Part shown: piece by piece, positions 1 through 6,640 of the stretch | How the letters are laid out: each line of letters opens with the position of its first letter | How positions within the stretch are numbered: position 1 is the stretch's first letter | Origin: Firmicutes bacterium AM55-24TS | GTDB taxonomy: Bacteria > Bacillota > Clostridia > UBA1381 | Assembly (NCBI GenBank): GCA_003460745.1 | Contig: QTVU01000074.1 | Coordinates: 1 to 9,163 of the forward strand | Direction of reading: 5' to 3' | Length of the DNA stretch: 9,163 nucleotides | Made by a program: the position numbers and the translations under genes | The notes under the pieces: generated by a model | Database searches by the model: none | The model's input: the letters and a program-made list of their open reading frames with translations, nothing else | What the model was told of the DNA's origin: nothing

Positions 1-12
1 CACGTGAAACAT
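1..12. repeat. CACGTGAAACAT repeat, copy 1 (cut by window edge)
   Basis: CACGTGAAACAT opens the window and is repeated exactly at 1722-1733. It equals the core and right arm of a ParB parS site; whether the left arm (TGTTT) precedes it is outside the window. It lies only a few bases upstream of the -35 element at 15-19. Confidence 0.4.
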
Positions 13-14
13 AT

Positions 15-44
15 GTATAATTTTCAAAAAGTTATACCATAATA
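15..44 (+). promoter_or_regulatory. Sigma-G-type promoter of the ger operon
   Basis: GTATA at 15-19 and CATAATA at 38-44 are separated by 18 nt. This fits the forespore sigma-G consensus as known from Bacillus (GHATR, about 18 nt, CATWMTA) at every position. Transcription would start near 51, leaving a short leader before the GGAGG ribosome binding site at 62-66. Germinant receptor operons are classic sigma-G targets, so motif and context agree. The call is by eye; a vegetative promoter cannot be excluded because the region is very A+T-rich. Confidence 0.7.
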
Positions 45-72
45 TATATGATATATTTAACGGAGGATTAAA

Positions 73-1716
73 ATGAACAGTTTATTTAGAAAAATAAAAG
101 ATTATGTGATATTCTCTCCTACTGCTCAAGAAAATGATTTTAAGTTAAAAAATAAAAGTAACGATATAGAATACGATGTGCGAAATGAAAAAACCGAAAC
201 AACAGCAAATGATACTGTATCAAAAAGCTATGAAGAAAACCTTTCGTACGTACGAAACAGATTTAACGTACCTATTAATAACGATATAGTAATACGCGAG
301 CTTGTTTTAAAAGAGGGACGCAAAGCATTTATCGTATTTATCGACGGTATGGTAAGTACAGATATGGTTGATTTGGCGATAATAAAGACATTGCTTGAAA
401 TCCCCTATTTTTCAGATGACAAGATATACAGTTATGAAACTGAAATAATAGACAGATTTATTGCACATTCGCAGGCAATAACTACAAACAGTATGGATAC
501 TATATTTGAAGAAGTTAATTTTGGTGGTTGTGCTGTGTTTGTAGACGGTTTTTCAAAAGGTTTTTCACTTGATGTTCGTGAATGGGGTACGCGAAGTATC
601 GGTAAACCTGAAAATGAACAGTCTATTTACGGACCGCAAGAGGCATTTGCAGAAATGCTTAGAAATAATACTGCTCTTGTCAGAAAAATAATTAAAAGTG
701 AAAAACTTATTGCGGAAGGCATTAAAATAGGAAGTGTCAGTAAAACAAGAGGTGTAATTTTGTATATTTCCGATATTGCTAACAATGATATGGTTGACGA
801 AGTGAGAAGAAGGCTTAACAGTATCAATTTACAGTACGTAATTGCAATCGAAGAAGTTGCAATGATGCTTGAAGATAAGACTTTTTCACTTACAAGTCAC
901 ATTTTTGCAACGGAACGACCGGACAGAGCAGCAAGAGCATTGACCGAAGGTCGTGTTGTACTGATTTTAAATGGCAGTCCGAGAGCATTGATAATGCCGA
1001 CAAACGCTTTTGAACTTACTCACGCAGTTTCTGATGATTACTTGCGTGTACCGTATGCAAATATGTCACGAATAATCAGAATGTTAGCAATGTTCTTCTC
1101 TATTCTGCTTCCCGGATTATACCTTGCTATAACGTTGTTTCATCAAGAAATCATACCGACTTATTTGTTATATTCAATCAGTGCGGCAAGAGAAAACGTA
1201 CCTTTTCCAAGTATAGTGGAATTTTTGTTAATGGATATATCGTTTGAAATGATAAGAGAGGCAGGAATACGAATGCCAAACCCTATAGGCTCAACACTGG
1301 GTATTGTCGGAGGTTTGATTTTAGGACAAGCCGCAGTCAGTGCAAAAATAGTAAGTCCTATTATGATTATAATTATCGCTATAACAGGTATCGGTTCATT
1401 TGCAACATCTGATTATTCACTTAGTTGGGGTTATCGAATTTTAAAACTTGTTTTTATAGCTTTGGCAGCTGTAATGGGGTTTTACGGAATTGCAATAGGT
1501 ATTTTTATATATAGCTTGTATGTTGCAAAGCAAACAAGTTTTGGAATACCATATTTATCCCCTATTCCAAAGGTTAATAACAGAAGTATGACTAATTCTA
1601 TATTTGAAAATCCTATTTGGAAGAAAGAATATCGTCCGGATTTTCTAAAAACTAAAAAAAATACAGAAGAACCGAAGATAAGCCGTAATTGGAAAATTAA
1701 AAAGAATACACGATAA
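73..1716 (+). CDS. Spore germinant receptor A subunit (GerA/GerKA family)
   Basis: The 547-residue product is the A subunit of a nutrient germinant receptor in the spore inner membrane; the A, B and C subunits together sense germinants and start germination. Residues 1 to about 330 form the soluble cytoplasmic part. From about 337 come membrane segments (337-356, 407-445, 457-485) carrying the hallmark family motifs: PFPS near 378, REAGIRMPNP near 395-404, and the IVGGLILGQAAV stretch near 410-421. Length is normal for the family. The ATG follows GGAGG at 62-66 with 6 nt spacing. The first 60 residues are polar and low in complexity, as is common in this family. It is the first gene of an A-B-C operon transcribed from the sigma-G-like promoter at 15-44. 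The germinant cannot be told from sequence. Confidence 0.95.
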   Translation: MNSLFRKIKDYVIFSPTAQENDFKLKNKSNDIEYDVRNEKTETTANDTVSKSYEENLSYVRNRFNVPINNDIVIRELVLKEGRKAFIVFIDGMVSTDMVDLAIIKTLLEIPYFSDDKIYSYETEIIDRFIAHSQAITTNSMDTIFEEVNFGGCAVFVDGFSKGFSLDVREWGTRSIGKPENEQSIYGPQEAFAEMLRNNTALVRKIIKSEKLIAEGIKIGSVSKTRGVILYISDIANNDMVDEVRRRLNSINLQYVIAIEEVAMMLEDKTFSLTSHIFATERPDRAARALTEGRVVLILNGSPRALIMPTNAFELTHAVSDDYLRVPYANMSRIIRMLAMFFSILLPGLYLAITLFHQEIIPTYLLYSISAARENVPFPSIVEFLLMDISFEMIREAGIRMPNPIGSTLGIVGGLILGQAAVSAKIVSPIMIIIIAITGIGSFATSDYSLSWGYRILKLVFIALAAVMGFYGIAIGIFIYSLYVAKQTSFGIPYLSPIPKVNNRSMTNSIFENPIWKKEYRPDFLKTKKNTEEPKISRNWKIKKNTR

Positions 1717-1733
1717 ATGTTCACGTGAAACAT
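1717..1733. repeat. parS-like imperfect palindrome between the A and B genes
   Basis: ATGTTCACGTGAAACAT lies between the stop of the A subunit gene and the ribosome binding site of the B subunit gene. Its right 12 bases (CACGTGAAACAT, 1722-1733) are identical to bases 1-12 of the window, upstream of the operon. The known Spo0J/ParB parS consensus is TGTTNCACGTGAAACA; here the left arm is one base short, so it is a near match and not a canonical site. Function is unknown: it could be a degenerate parS, an operator or chance. Confidence 0.45.
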
Positions 1734-1747
1734 TAGAAGGAGTAGTT

Positions 1748-2839
1748 ATGATAGACAGAAAGAAAATGACGACACTGCTCATTAATGTAATATCGGTAAA
1801 AATGCTCTTGACATTTCCTAAAGTAATGATTATAAACAGCGGAAATGCGGCATGGATAGAGTGTATATACAATACGTTGATTGTAATAGGACTGTTTTGG
1901 ATTACAACAAAACTATACAGAAGTAATAAAAATATAATACAGTTTGCTGAAATGATAGGTAAAAAGTGGCTTAAAATAATAGTCGGAGTTGTTGTTTTTG
2001 TAGTTTTATTGATAAATTATTCGTCAATTATAAGAATTTTCCCCGAAACAGTCAAAATAGTACTATTGCAGGACTTCAAAATAGAATTTATAATACCGAT
2101 TTTTATGCTTGCTATAGGAATAGGTGCATATATAGGTCTTGAACCGATAGCAAGAGTAAATAATATGTTTATGCCGCTTGCCGGAATAGTGTTGCTGTTG
2201 TCGTTGATACTTTTGATACCGTATTTCAATATAAATAACATATTTCCGATACTCGGCAATGGCATTTATAGTATAACGGTCAAAGGAATAAATACAATTT
2301 CACTGTTTTCGGATATATTGTTGTTGAACATTATGCTTCCCTATTGTGAGAATACGTCAGAAGCAAAAAAGAGTGGTTGGAGAGCAATTTATATAAGTGC
2401 AACTATTGGAGTAGTTATTTTACTGTCATATTGCTTAATTTATCCTTATCCGGTTTCAAGAGAATTTATGATTCCCGTGTATCAACTGTCGAGAGTGATA
2501 TATTTGGGTAATTTTTTCAGCAGATTTGAGGTAATATTCCAATTTATATGGTCAATTCTTGTGCTTATATATTCATCAATCTACGTATATGCATTATGTT
2601 ATGTGTGGCAGATAACATTTGACCTTAAATATTATAAACCACTTATACTTCCTGTTGTGATAATAAGCGGAATTGTGGCTGTATTGCCGAGTTCTGTTGT
2701 GGATTTGGTTAAATCTGAACGGTTGGAAAACATAATAGTATACCCCGTGGCATTTTTATTGCCTATTTTGTTCGGATTTTATTCAAAAAAGATATATAAC
2801 AAACGAACTGTAAATGAGGAGAGTGGTGAAAGTGAGTAG
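1748..2839 (+). CDS. Spore germinant receptor B subunit (GerB/GerKB permease family)
   Basis: The 363-residue product is a hydrophobic polytopic membrane protein of the endospore germination permease family (APC superfamily fold), the probable germinant-binding subunit of the receptor. About ten membrane helices can be read. A family-typical GLEPIAR motif lies at residues 130-136, followed by a hydrophobic segment and NNIFPILGNG-type sequence near 165-175. Length is normal. The ATG is preceded by GAAGGAG at 1736-1742 with 5 nt spacing. It sits 31 nt after the A gene, and its end overlaps the start of the C gene, which suggests translational coupling and fixed stoichiometry. Ligand specificity cannot be inferred. 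Confidence 0.94.
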   Translation: MIDRKKMTTLLINVISVKMLLTFPKVMIINSGNAAWIECIYNTLIVIGLFWITTKLYRSNKNIIQFAEMIGKKWLKIIVGVVVFVVLLINYSSIIRIFPETVKIVLLQDFKIEFIIPIFMLAIGIGAYIGLEPIARVNNMFMPLAGIVLLLSLILLIPYFNINNIFPILGNGIYSITVKGINTISLFSDILLLNIMLPYCENTSEAKKSGWRAIYISATIGVVILLSYCLIYPYPVSREFMIPVYQLSRVIYLGNFFSRFEVIFQFIWSILVLIYSSIYVYALCYVWQITFDLKYYKPLILPVVIISGIVAVLPSSVVDLVKSERLENIIVYPVAFLLPILFGFYSKKIYNKRTVNEESGESE

Positions 2840-4184
2840 AATACGAATAATTATAACTATTATAGTAGTTGTTTTAACAACACTCCTCACAGGCTGTACA
2901 GGAAAAGAGCCGAATGAAATCGCATATGTGGTTGCACTTGGTATAGACAGTACAGATGACGATAATTATAAAATAACAATTCAGTATGCGAACACCACTC
3001 AAATAAGCGGAGGAGCGTCGGAATCCGGCGGAAAAGCAGGCAGTGAAATAGTTGACAACGTAACTATTGAGGCACCTAATATATACGCCGGTGTCGGCTT
3101 GGCGAATAATATAGTAAGTAAAAGCTTTTCTATGTCACATGCAAAATTGATAGTATTTTCAAAAGAAATAGCCGAAAAGGGCGTTAAAGATATGATAGAA
3201 ACACTTGTGAGAAGTGAAGAAATCAGACCTGATGTGTTCATAGCGGTGGCAAATACGACCGCAAATGACTATTTGACATCGGTAAATCCTGAAATGGAGG
3301 TAAACCCTGCACAATATTATCAGCTAATATACCAAAAAAATCAGCTTGTAGGTATTCCTGACGGTCAATTAAGAGAGTTTTTTACGGGTTTATATACAGA
3401 TAACTATGATAGTATATTGCCTGTTGCGGGTGTAATTGAGGGAGCAGGCGGTAACAGTCAAAATGATGATAAAGGACAGTCAAAAGACGGTCAAAATGAA
3501 GGCTCGGAGGGTAGTTCGGAGAGCTTGGACAGTTTTGAAAGTAAAAGTTCAGATGATAAAGATGAAAATGAGAAAGAAAAAGATGCAGAAAAAAACACAA
3601 GTAAGTATGAATATGATATAAAAAACTATGTTGGCGGTGAGACAGCTATTGAAAAGAAAAATAAAGCTGAAGCAATAGGTGCGGCTGTGTTTGAAAAGGA
3701 TAAAATGGTCGGTGAACTTGGTGAAGTTGAAACTGAAATATGTAAGATATTAAAAGGTGACTATACCTATAGTTATCTTACTTATTATAATAATGATACT
3801 CCCGATATTCCGATAACCGTAAAAACAACCCAACAGAAAAAGCCAAAATACAAAATTGATACTGATAAAAAGACCGTTGATATAGAGTTGTATATAGAAA
3901 GTGACCTTTATTCCCTGCCGGCAGACTATAATGTAGAAAATAAAATCGAAGATTTTGAAAGAGATGTAGCAAATTATACGAGCAGTGCTTGTACAGAATT
4001 TATAAATAACTTTACAAAAAAGTATAATAGTGACATTTTAAAATTAAATGAAAAGGTAAAATACAAGTTTTTAACAAATAATCAATATAATTGGTTCAAA
4101 AAAAACGTCGGCTGGAGCGAATACAAATTCTCTGTGTGTACCAACTTTAAAGTCAGAAGAACAGGATTGATTGTGAGGGAATAA
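2826..4184 (+). CDS. Spore germinant receptor C subunit, Ger(x)C lipoprotein with acidic linker
   Basis: The product (452 residues from the GTG chosen here) is the lipoprotein C subunit of the receptor, tethered to the outer face of the spore inner membrane. The N-terminus is a basic, hydrophobic signal ending in a lipobox LTGC, with the modified cysteine encoded at 2895-2897. The frame is open from an ATG at 2814, but the only good ribosome binding site (GAGGAG, 2816-2821) overlaps that codon. GTG at 2826 or 2832 is therefore the likelier start, giving an 8-14 nt overlap with the B gene. Between the N-terminal domain and the conserved block AIGAAVFEKDKMVGELGE (about 282-300) lies a 55-residue stretch, about 206-260, dominated by D, E, K, S, N and G. 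This looks like a disordered linker that I do not regard as typical of the family. The C-terminal Ger(x)C domain runs to the end and appears complete. Confidence 0.92.
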   Translation: MKVSRIRIIITIIVVVLTTLLTGCTGKEPNEIAYVVALGIDSTDDDNYKITIQYANTTQISGGASESGGKAGSEIVDNVTIEAPNIYAGVGLANNIVSKSFSMSHAKLIVFSKEIAEKGVKDMIETLVRSEEIRPDVFIAVANTTANDYLTSVNPEMEVNPAQYYQLIYQKNQLVGIPDGQLREFFTGLYTDNYDSILPVAGVIEGAGGNSQNDDKGQSKDGQNEGSEGSSESLDSFESKSSDDKDENEKEKDAEKNTSKYEYDIKNYVGGETAIEKKNKAEAIGAAVFEKDKMVGELGEVETEICKILKGDYTYSYLTYYNNDTPDIPITVKTTQQKKPKYKIDTDKKTVDIELYIESDLYSLPADYNVENKIEDFERDVANYTSSACTEFINNFTKKYNSDILKLNEKVKYKFLTNNQYNWFKKNVGWSEYKFSVCTNFKVRRTGLIVRE

Positions 4185-4185
4185 A

Positions 4186-4350
4186 ATGGTAAGAAATGTA
4201 TTGGTTATAATGGTAATTTTAGTATGTACTACTTCAGTAGTCAGCTACGGAGTATATAATTTAAAGGATAATAATAAATTAGGCGGTATAAGTTTGTTTG
4301 TTCTTGCGCTTGTAACGGTTGTCGGCTCAATGTATTTTTTGGTAAGATAA
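4186..4350 (+). CDS. Small two-helix membrane protein, candidate ger D subunit
   Basis: This 54-residue reading frame starts 1 nt after the C subunit stop, with a good ribosome binding site (TGAGGGA, 4174-4180, 5 nt before the ATG) placed inside the end of the upstream gene. The protein is two hydrophobic stretches (about 4-25 and 34-53) joined by a short polar turn, YNLKDNNKLGG, so it would form a membrane hairpin. Small two-membrane-segment 'D subunit' proteins are known from some Bacillus ger operons, where they modulate receptor function. Position, size and topology fit that class, but sequence identity with a named member was not tested. It is short enough to be skipped by automatic gene callers. 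Co-transcription with the receptor genes is very likely given the 1-nt gap. Its translation is supported by the ribosome binding site and by the frame remaining coding-like to its stop. Confidence 0.78.
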   Translation: MVRNVLVIMVILVCTTSVVSYGVYNLKDNNKLGGISLFVLALVTVVGSMYFLVR

Positions 4351-4353
4351 CAC

Positions 4354-4382
4354 TTGAAAAAATCATATCATAAGTGTATAAT
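4354..4382 (+). promoter_or_regulatory. Sigma-A-type promoter of the SLOG gene
   Basis: TTGAAA (4354-4359) and TATAAT (4377-4382) are separated by 17 nt, a near-consensus housekeeping promoter. The start point would fall near 4389, leaving a leader of only about 11 nt that begins at or inside the AGAGGTGA ribosome binding site (4388-4395). A 6-bp inverted repeat, ACACTT (4350-4355) and AAGTGT (4372-4377), straddles the -35 region and could be a weak operator. No terminator separates the ger operon from this promoter, so forespore read-through is possible. Confidence 0.75.
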
Positions 4383-4399
4383 ATTTCAGAGGTGATTTT

Positions 4400-4888
4400 G
4401 TGGATAAGAGCAAGACGTGCTTTTTTACGGGACACAGAAAAATAGCACAATCAAAAATTGAAATTGTAAAGGCACAACTTGCCGAGAATATAGAAAAAAT
4501 GATTACCGAATACGGTGTTAATACGTTTATAGACGGCGGTGCACTTGGTTTTGATACAATAGCCGCAGAAACTGTAATTGAAATGCGTGAGAAATATCAG
4601 AATATAAAACTTGTTATGTACCTTCCCTGTTACGGTCAGAGTAAAATGTGGAAAGAGAGCGAACAATTCAGATATAGAATGGTACTTTCAAAAGCCGATA
4701 AGATAATTTACATTACCGAAAGCGTGTATACGGACGATTGTATGAAATTGAGAAATTTGAAGATGATTAAAGATTCATCATTTTGTATTGCATTTTGCCT
4801 TATGCAGAAAAGCGGAACAGGTTTTACGCTTCGTAATGCGGAAAATGTGGGTATTCAAATTGTAAATATAGCTGATGAAATATATTAA
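4400..4888 (+). CDS. SLOG-fold protein of the YpsA/DUF1273 type
   Basis: The 162-residue protein belongs to the SLOG (SMF/DprA-LOG) Rossmann-like superfamily, close to the DUF1273/YpsA group; members are thought to bind nucleotides or related ligands, and the biochemical role is not settled. Visible family marks are FFTGHRK at 8-14, the glycine-rich GGALGFD at 46-52, a helix with a conserved acidic residue near 56, YLPCYGQ at 74-80, a KESEQFRY segment near 85-92, and MKLRNLKMIKDSS near 115-127 before a final SGTGFT turn. Length is typical for short members without the extra domain seen in some phage homologues. It starts at GTG with AGAGGTGA 4-5 nt upstream and has its own promoter. The neighbouring ger genes do not indicate a function for it. 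Confidence 0.85.
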   Translation: MDKSKTCFFTGHRKIAQSKIEIVKAQLAENIEKMITEYGVNTFIDGGALGFDTIAAETVIEMREKYQNIKLVMYLPCYGQSKMWKESEQFRYRMVLSKADKIIYITESVYTDDCMKLRNLKMIKDSSFCIAFCLMQKSGTGFTLRNAENVGIQIVNIADEIY

Positions 4889-4915
4889 AAAAGAGGCTCG
4901 AAAGCCTCTTTTTTT
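4887..4915. terminator. Bidirectional intrinsic terminator between convergent operons
   Basis: AAAAAAGAGGCT (4887-4898), loop CGAA (4899-4902) and AGCCTCTTTTTT (4903-4914) form a 12-bp hairpin followed by Ts. The A tract on the left becomes a U tract for - strand transcripts. One structure therefore ends both the SLOG gene, whose stop codon TAA (4886-4888) overlaps the stem base, and the dapB end of the lysine operon 29 nt to the right. Confidence 0.92.
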
Positions 4916-4943
4916 GTAGTAAAAATGACAATTTATTGCTGTC

Positions 4944-5702
4944 TTATAGTGTACTGATTAAATCATTCATGCTGTACATTCCGGCAGGTTTGTCACTCAT
5001 AAACTTTGCAGCCTTAATTGCACCGACTGCAAAAACTTCTTTACTGTGAGCGCTGTGCTTTAATTCGATAACTTCATCAGTTCCTGCAAAGATAACTTCA
5101 TGGTCACCTACAATAGTACCGCCGCGAACTGCGTGAATACCTATTTCGGTAGGCTTTCTCTTTCTGCGAACTGCGTGTCTGTCATAGACATATTCAGCCG
5201 GATAAAAAAGTGTTTCGTCAATAGCGTCAGCGATAGCAAGAGCAGTACCTGACGGAGCGTCAATTTTTTGATTGTGATGACGTTCAACAATTTCAATATC
5301 GAAGTTTCCTTCAAGCAGTTTTGTAGCTTTCTTTGCAAGAGCAATGATAAGATTGATACCAAGACTCATATTTGCAGAGAAAAATACAGGAATTTCTTTA
5401 GATGCCTCTGTAAATTCCTTTTTCTGCTCATCAGTATAACCTGTTGTAGCAAGAATAACAGGTAATTTTCTCTTTTTGCAGTAGTTTAGTACAGTTGTAA
5501 GAGCAGATGGGTGTGAAAAGTCGATTATAACATCGGCGTCGCCTGTAAATTCATCTGGATTTGTGAAAACAGGATAAGTATTTTCAATAGAATCATTTAC
5601 GTCAAAGCCTGCAACAATCTCACATTCATTGTCCTCACTGACAAGACGGGTAATAACCTGCCCCATTTTACCGTTACAACCGTTCATAATAATTTTCGTC
5701 AT
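4944..5702 (-). CDS. dapB: 4-hydroxy-tetrahydrodipicolinate reductase (DapB)
   Basis: The enzyme reduces the DapA product with NAD(P)H to tetrahydrodipicolinate in lysine and diaminopimelate synthesis, in the cytoplasm. The 252-residue length is usual for Gram-positive forms. The nucleotide-binding GCNGKMG lies at residues 8-14, FSHP at 62-65 and ATTG at 85-88. The catalytic signature ERHHNQKIDAPSGTA runs from 140, with H142, H143 and K146 matching the known active-site His-His and Lys. RGGTIVGDHEV near 193-203 is also diagnostic. The ribosome binding site AAGGAG (5713-5718) overlaps the dapA stop codon (5718-5720), so translation of the two genes is probably coupled. It is the last gene of the riboswitch-controlled operon. 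Confidence 0.97.
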   Translation of the reverse strand: MTKIIMNGCNGKMGQVITRLVSEDNECEIVAGFDVNDSIENTYPVFTNPDEFTGDADVIIDFSHPSALTTVLNYCKKRKLPVILATTGYTDEQKKEFTEASKEIPVFFSANMSLGINLIIALAKKATKLLEGNFDIEIVERHHNQKIDAPSGTALAIADAIDETLFYPAEYVYDRHAVRRKRKPTEIGIHAVRGGTIVGDHEVIFAGTDEVIELKHSAHSKEVFAVGAIKAAKFMSDKPAGMYSMNDLISTL

Positions 5703-5717
5703 TAGTCCGTTGCTCCT

Positions 5718-6608
5718 TTATGCAAGTTTCATACCGAAATCAGTCATAGATTTTTTTAGTTTTTCAAGGTTTGCACTGTCCATATCAACAAGAGGCATAC
5801 GCAAGTTGCCTGCGTTGAAGCCTAACAAATTCATAGCAGTCTTAATCGGAACAGGGTTAACCTCGATAAATAGGTTGTTGATAAGGTCAAGCATTTTTAA
5901 TTGTAAATCTCTTGACTTATCCACTTCTCCGTTAAAGTAGTATTCACATATGTTGTGAGTTTCCTTAGGAAGAATGTTTGCAACAACAGATATAACACCC
6001 TTACCGCCAAGCGAAAGTGTAGGAACAATCATATCGTCGTTACCCGAATAAATGTATAAATCAGGTACTTCTGCGGCAACCTTAGCCATATAACTGATGT
6101 TTCCGCTTGCCTCTTTGATAGCAACTATGTTTTCAACCTTTGCAAGTTCCTTTAGAGTGTCGATAGCAAAGCTCATACCTGTTCTTGACGGAACGTTGTA
6201 AAGGATAACAGGGATTTTGATTGCATTGGCAATAGCCGTAAAGTGAGCAATAAGTCCCTTTTGAGTAGTCTTGTTGTAATACGGAGTAACAGAAAGAATT
6301 CCGTCAACGCCGTATTCTTCAGCTTTCTTTGAAAGCTCGATTGCGTGAGCAGTATCATTTGAACCTGTACCGGCAATGACAGTAATTCTGCCTGCCGCTT
6401 TTTCAACAGTGTACTTGATAGCTGCAAGATGTTCTTCGTCAGGCATAGTAGATGCCTCACCTGTTGTACCGCAAATTATAATTGCGTCTGTATTGTTTTC
6501 AATATGATATTCAATTAATTTTCCAAGTTCATCATAATTTGTCTTTAATCCGTCAAACGGCGTAATAATGGCAACGCCGGAACCTGTAAAAGGTAATGTC
6601 TTAGACAT
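5718..6608 (-). CDS. dapA: 4-hydroxy-tetrahydrodipicolinate synthase (DapA)
   Basis: This TIM-barrel aldolase condenses pyruvate with aspartate semialdehyde through a Schiff base, the branch-point step to diaminopimelate, lysine and, in spore formers, dipicolinate. In the 296-residue product the Schiff-base lysine is K165 in AIKEASG. The catalytic triad Thr and Tyr correspond to T49 in CGTTGEAS and Y137 in YNVPSRTG, and the carboxylate-binding Arg is R142. The interface tyrosine of the triad lies in TPYYNK (Y111). All match the E. coli enzyme with a constant offset of four. The ATG follows a GAAAGGA-type site (6620-6626). It lies 32 nt after asd and 15 nt before dapB. Confidence 0.97.
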   Translation of the reverse strand: MSKTLPFTGSGVAIITPFDGLKTNYDELGKLIEYHIENNTDAIIICGTTGEASTMPDEEHLAAIKYTVEKAAGRITVIAGTGSNDTAHAIELSKKAEEYGVDGILSVTPYYNKTTQKGLIAHFTAIANAIKIPVILYNVPSRTGMSFAIDTLKELAKVENIVAIKEASGNISYMAKVAAEVPDLYIYSGNDDMIVPTLSLGGKGVISVVANILPKETHNICEYYFNGEVDKSRDLQLKMLDLINNLFIEVNPVPIKTAMNLLGFNAGNLRMPLVDMDSANLEKLKKSMTDFGMKLA

Positions 6609-6640
6609 ATTAAATCAATTCCTTTCAATAAAATTTAAAA

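Noticed and set aside
2814..2825. ATG at 2814 as start of the C subunit
   Set aside because: The only ribosome binding site, GAGGAG, overlaps that codon; GTG at 2826 or 2832 is properly spaced. Kept only as a possibility.
3382..3621. Two short frames (one on each strand) over the acidic linker of the C subunit
   Set aside because: They are shadows of a low-complexity A/G-rich stretch, with biased K/M or H/Y/L composition and no ribosome binding site.
4351..4376. CACTT/AAGTG inverted repeat as terminator of the ger operon
   Set aside because: A 5-6 bp stem with a 16-nt loop and no T run; it overlaps the next promoter and is better read as a possible operator.
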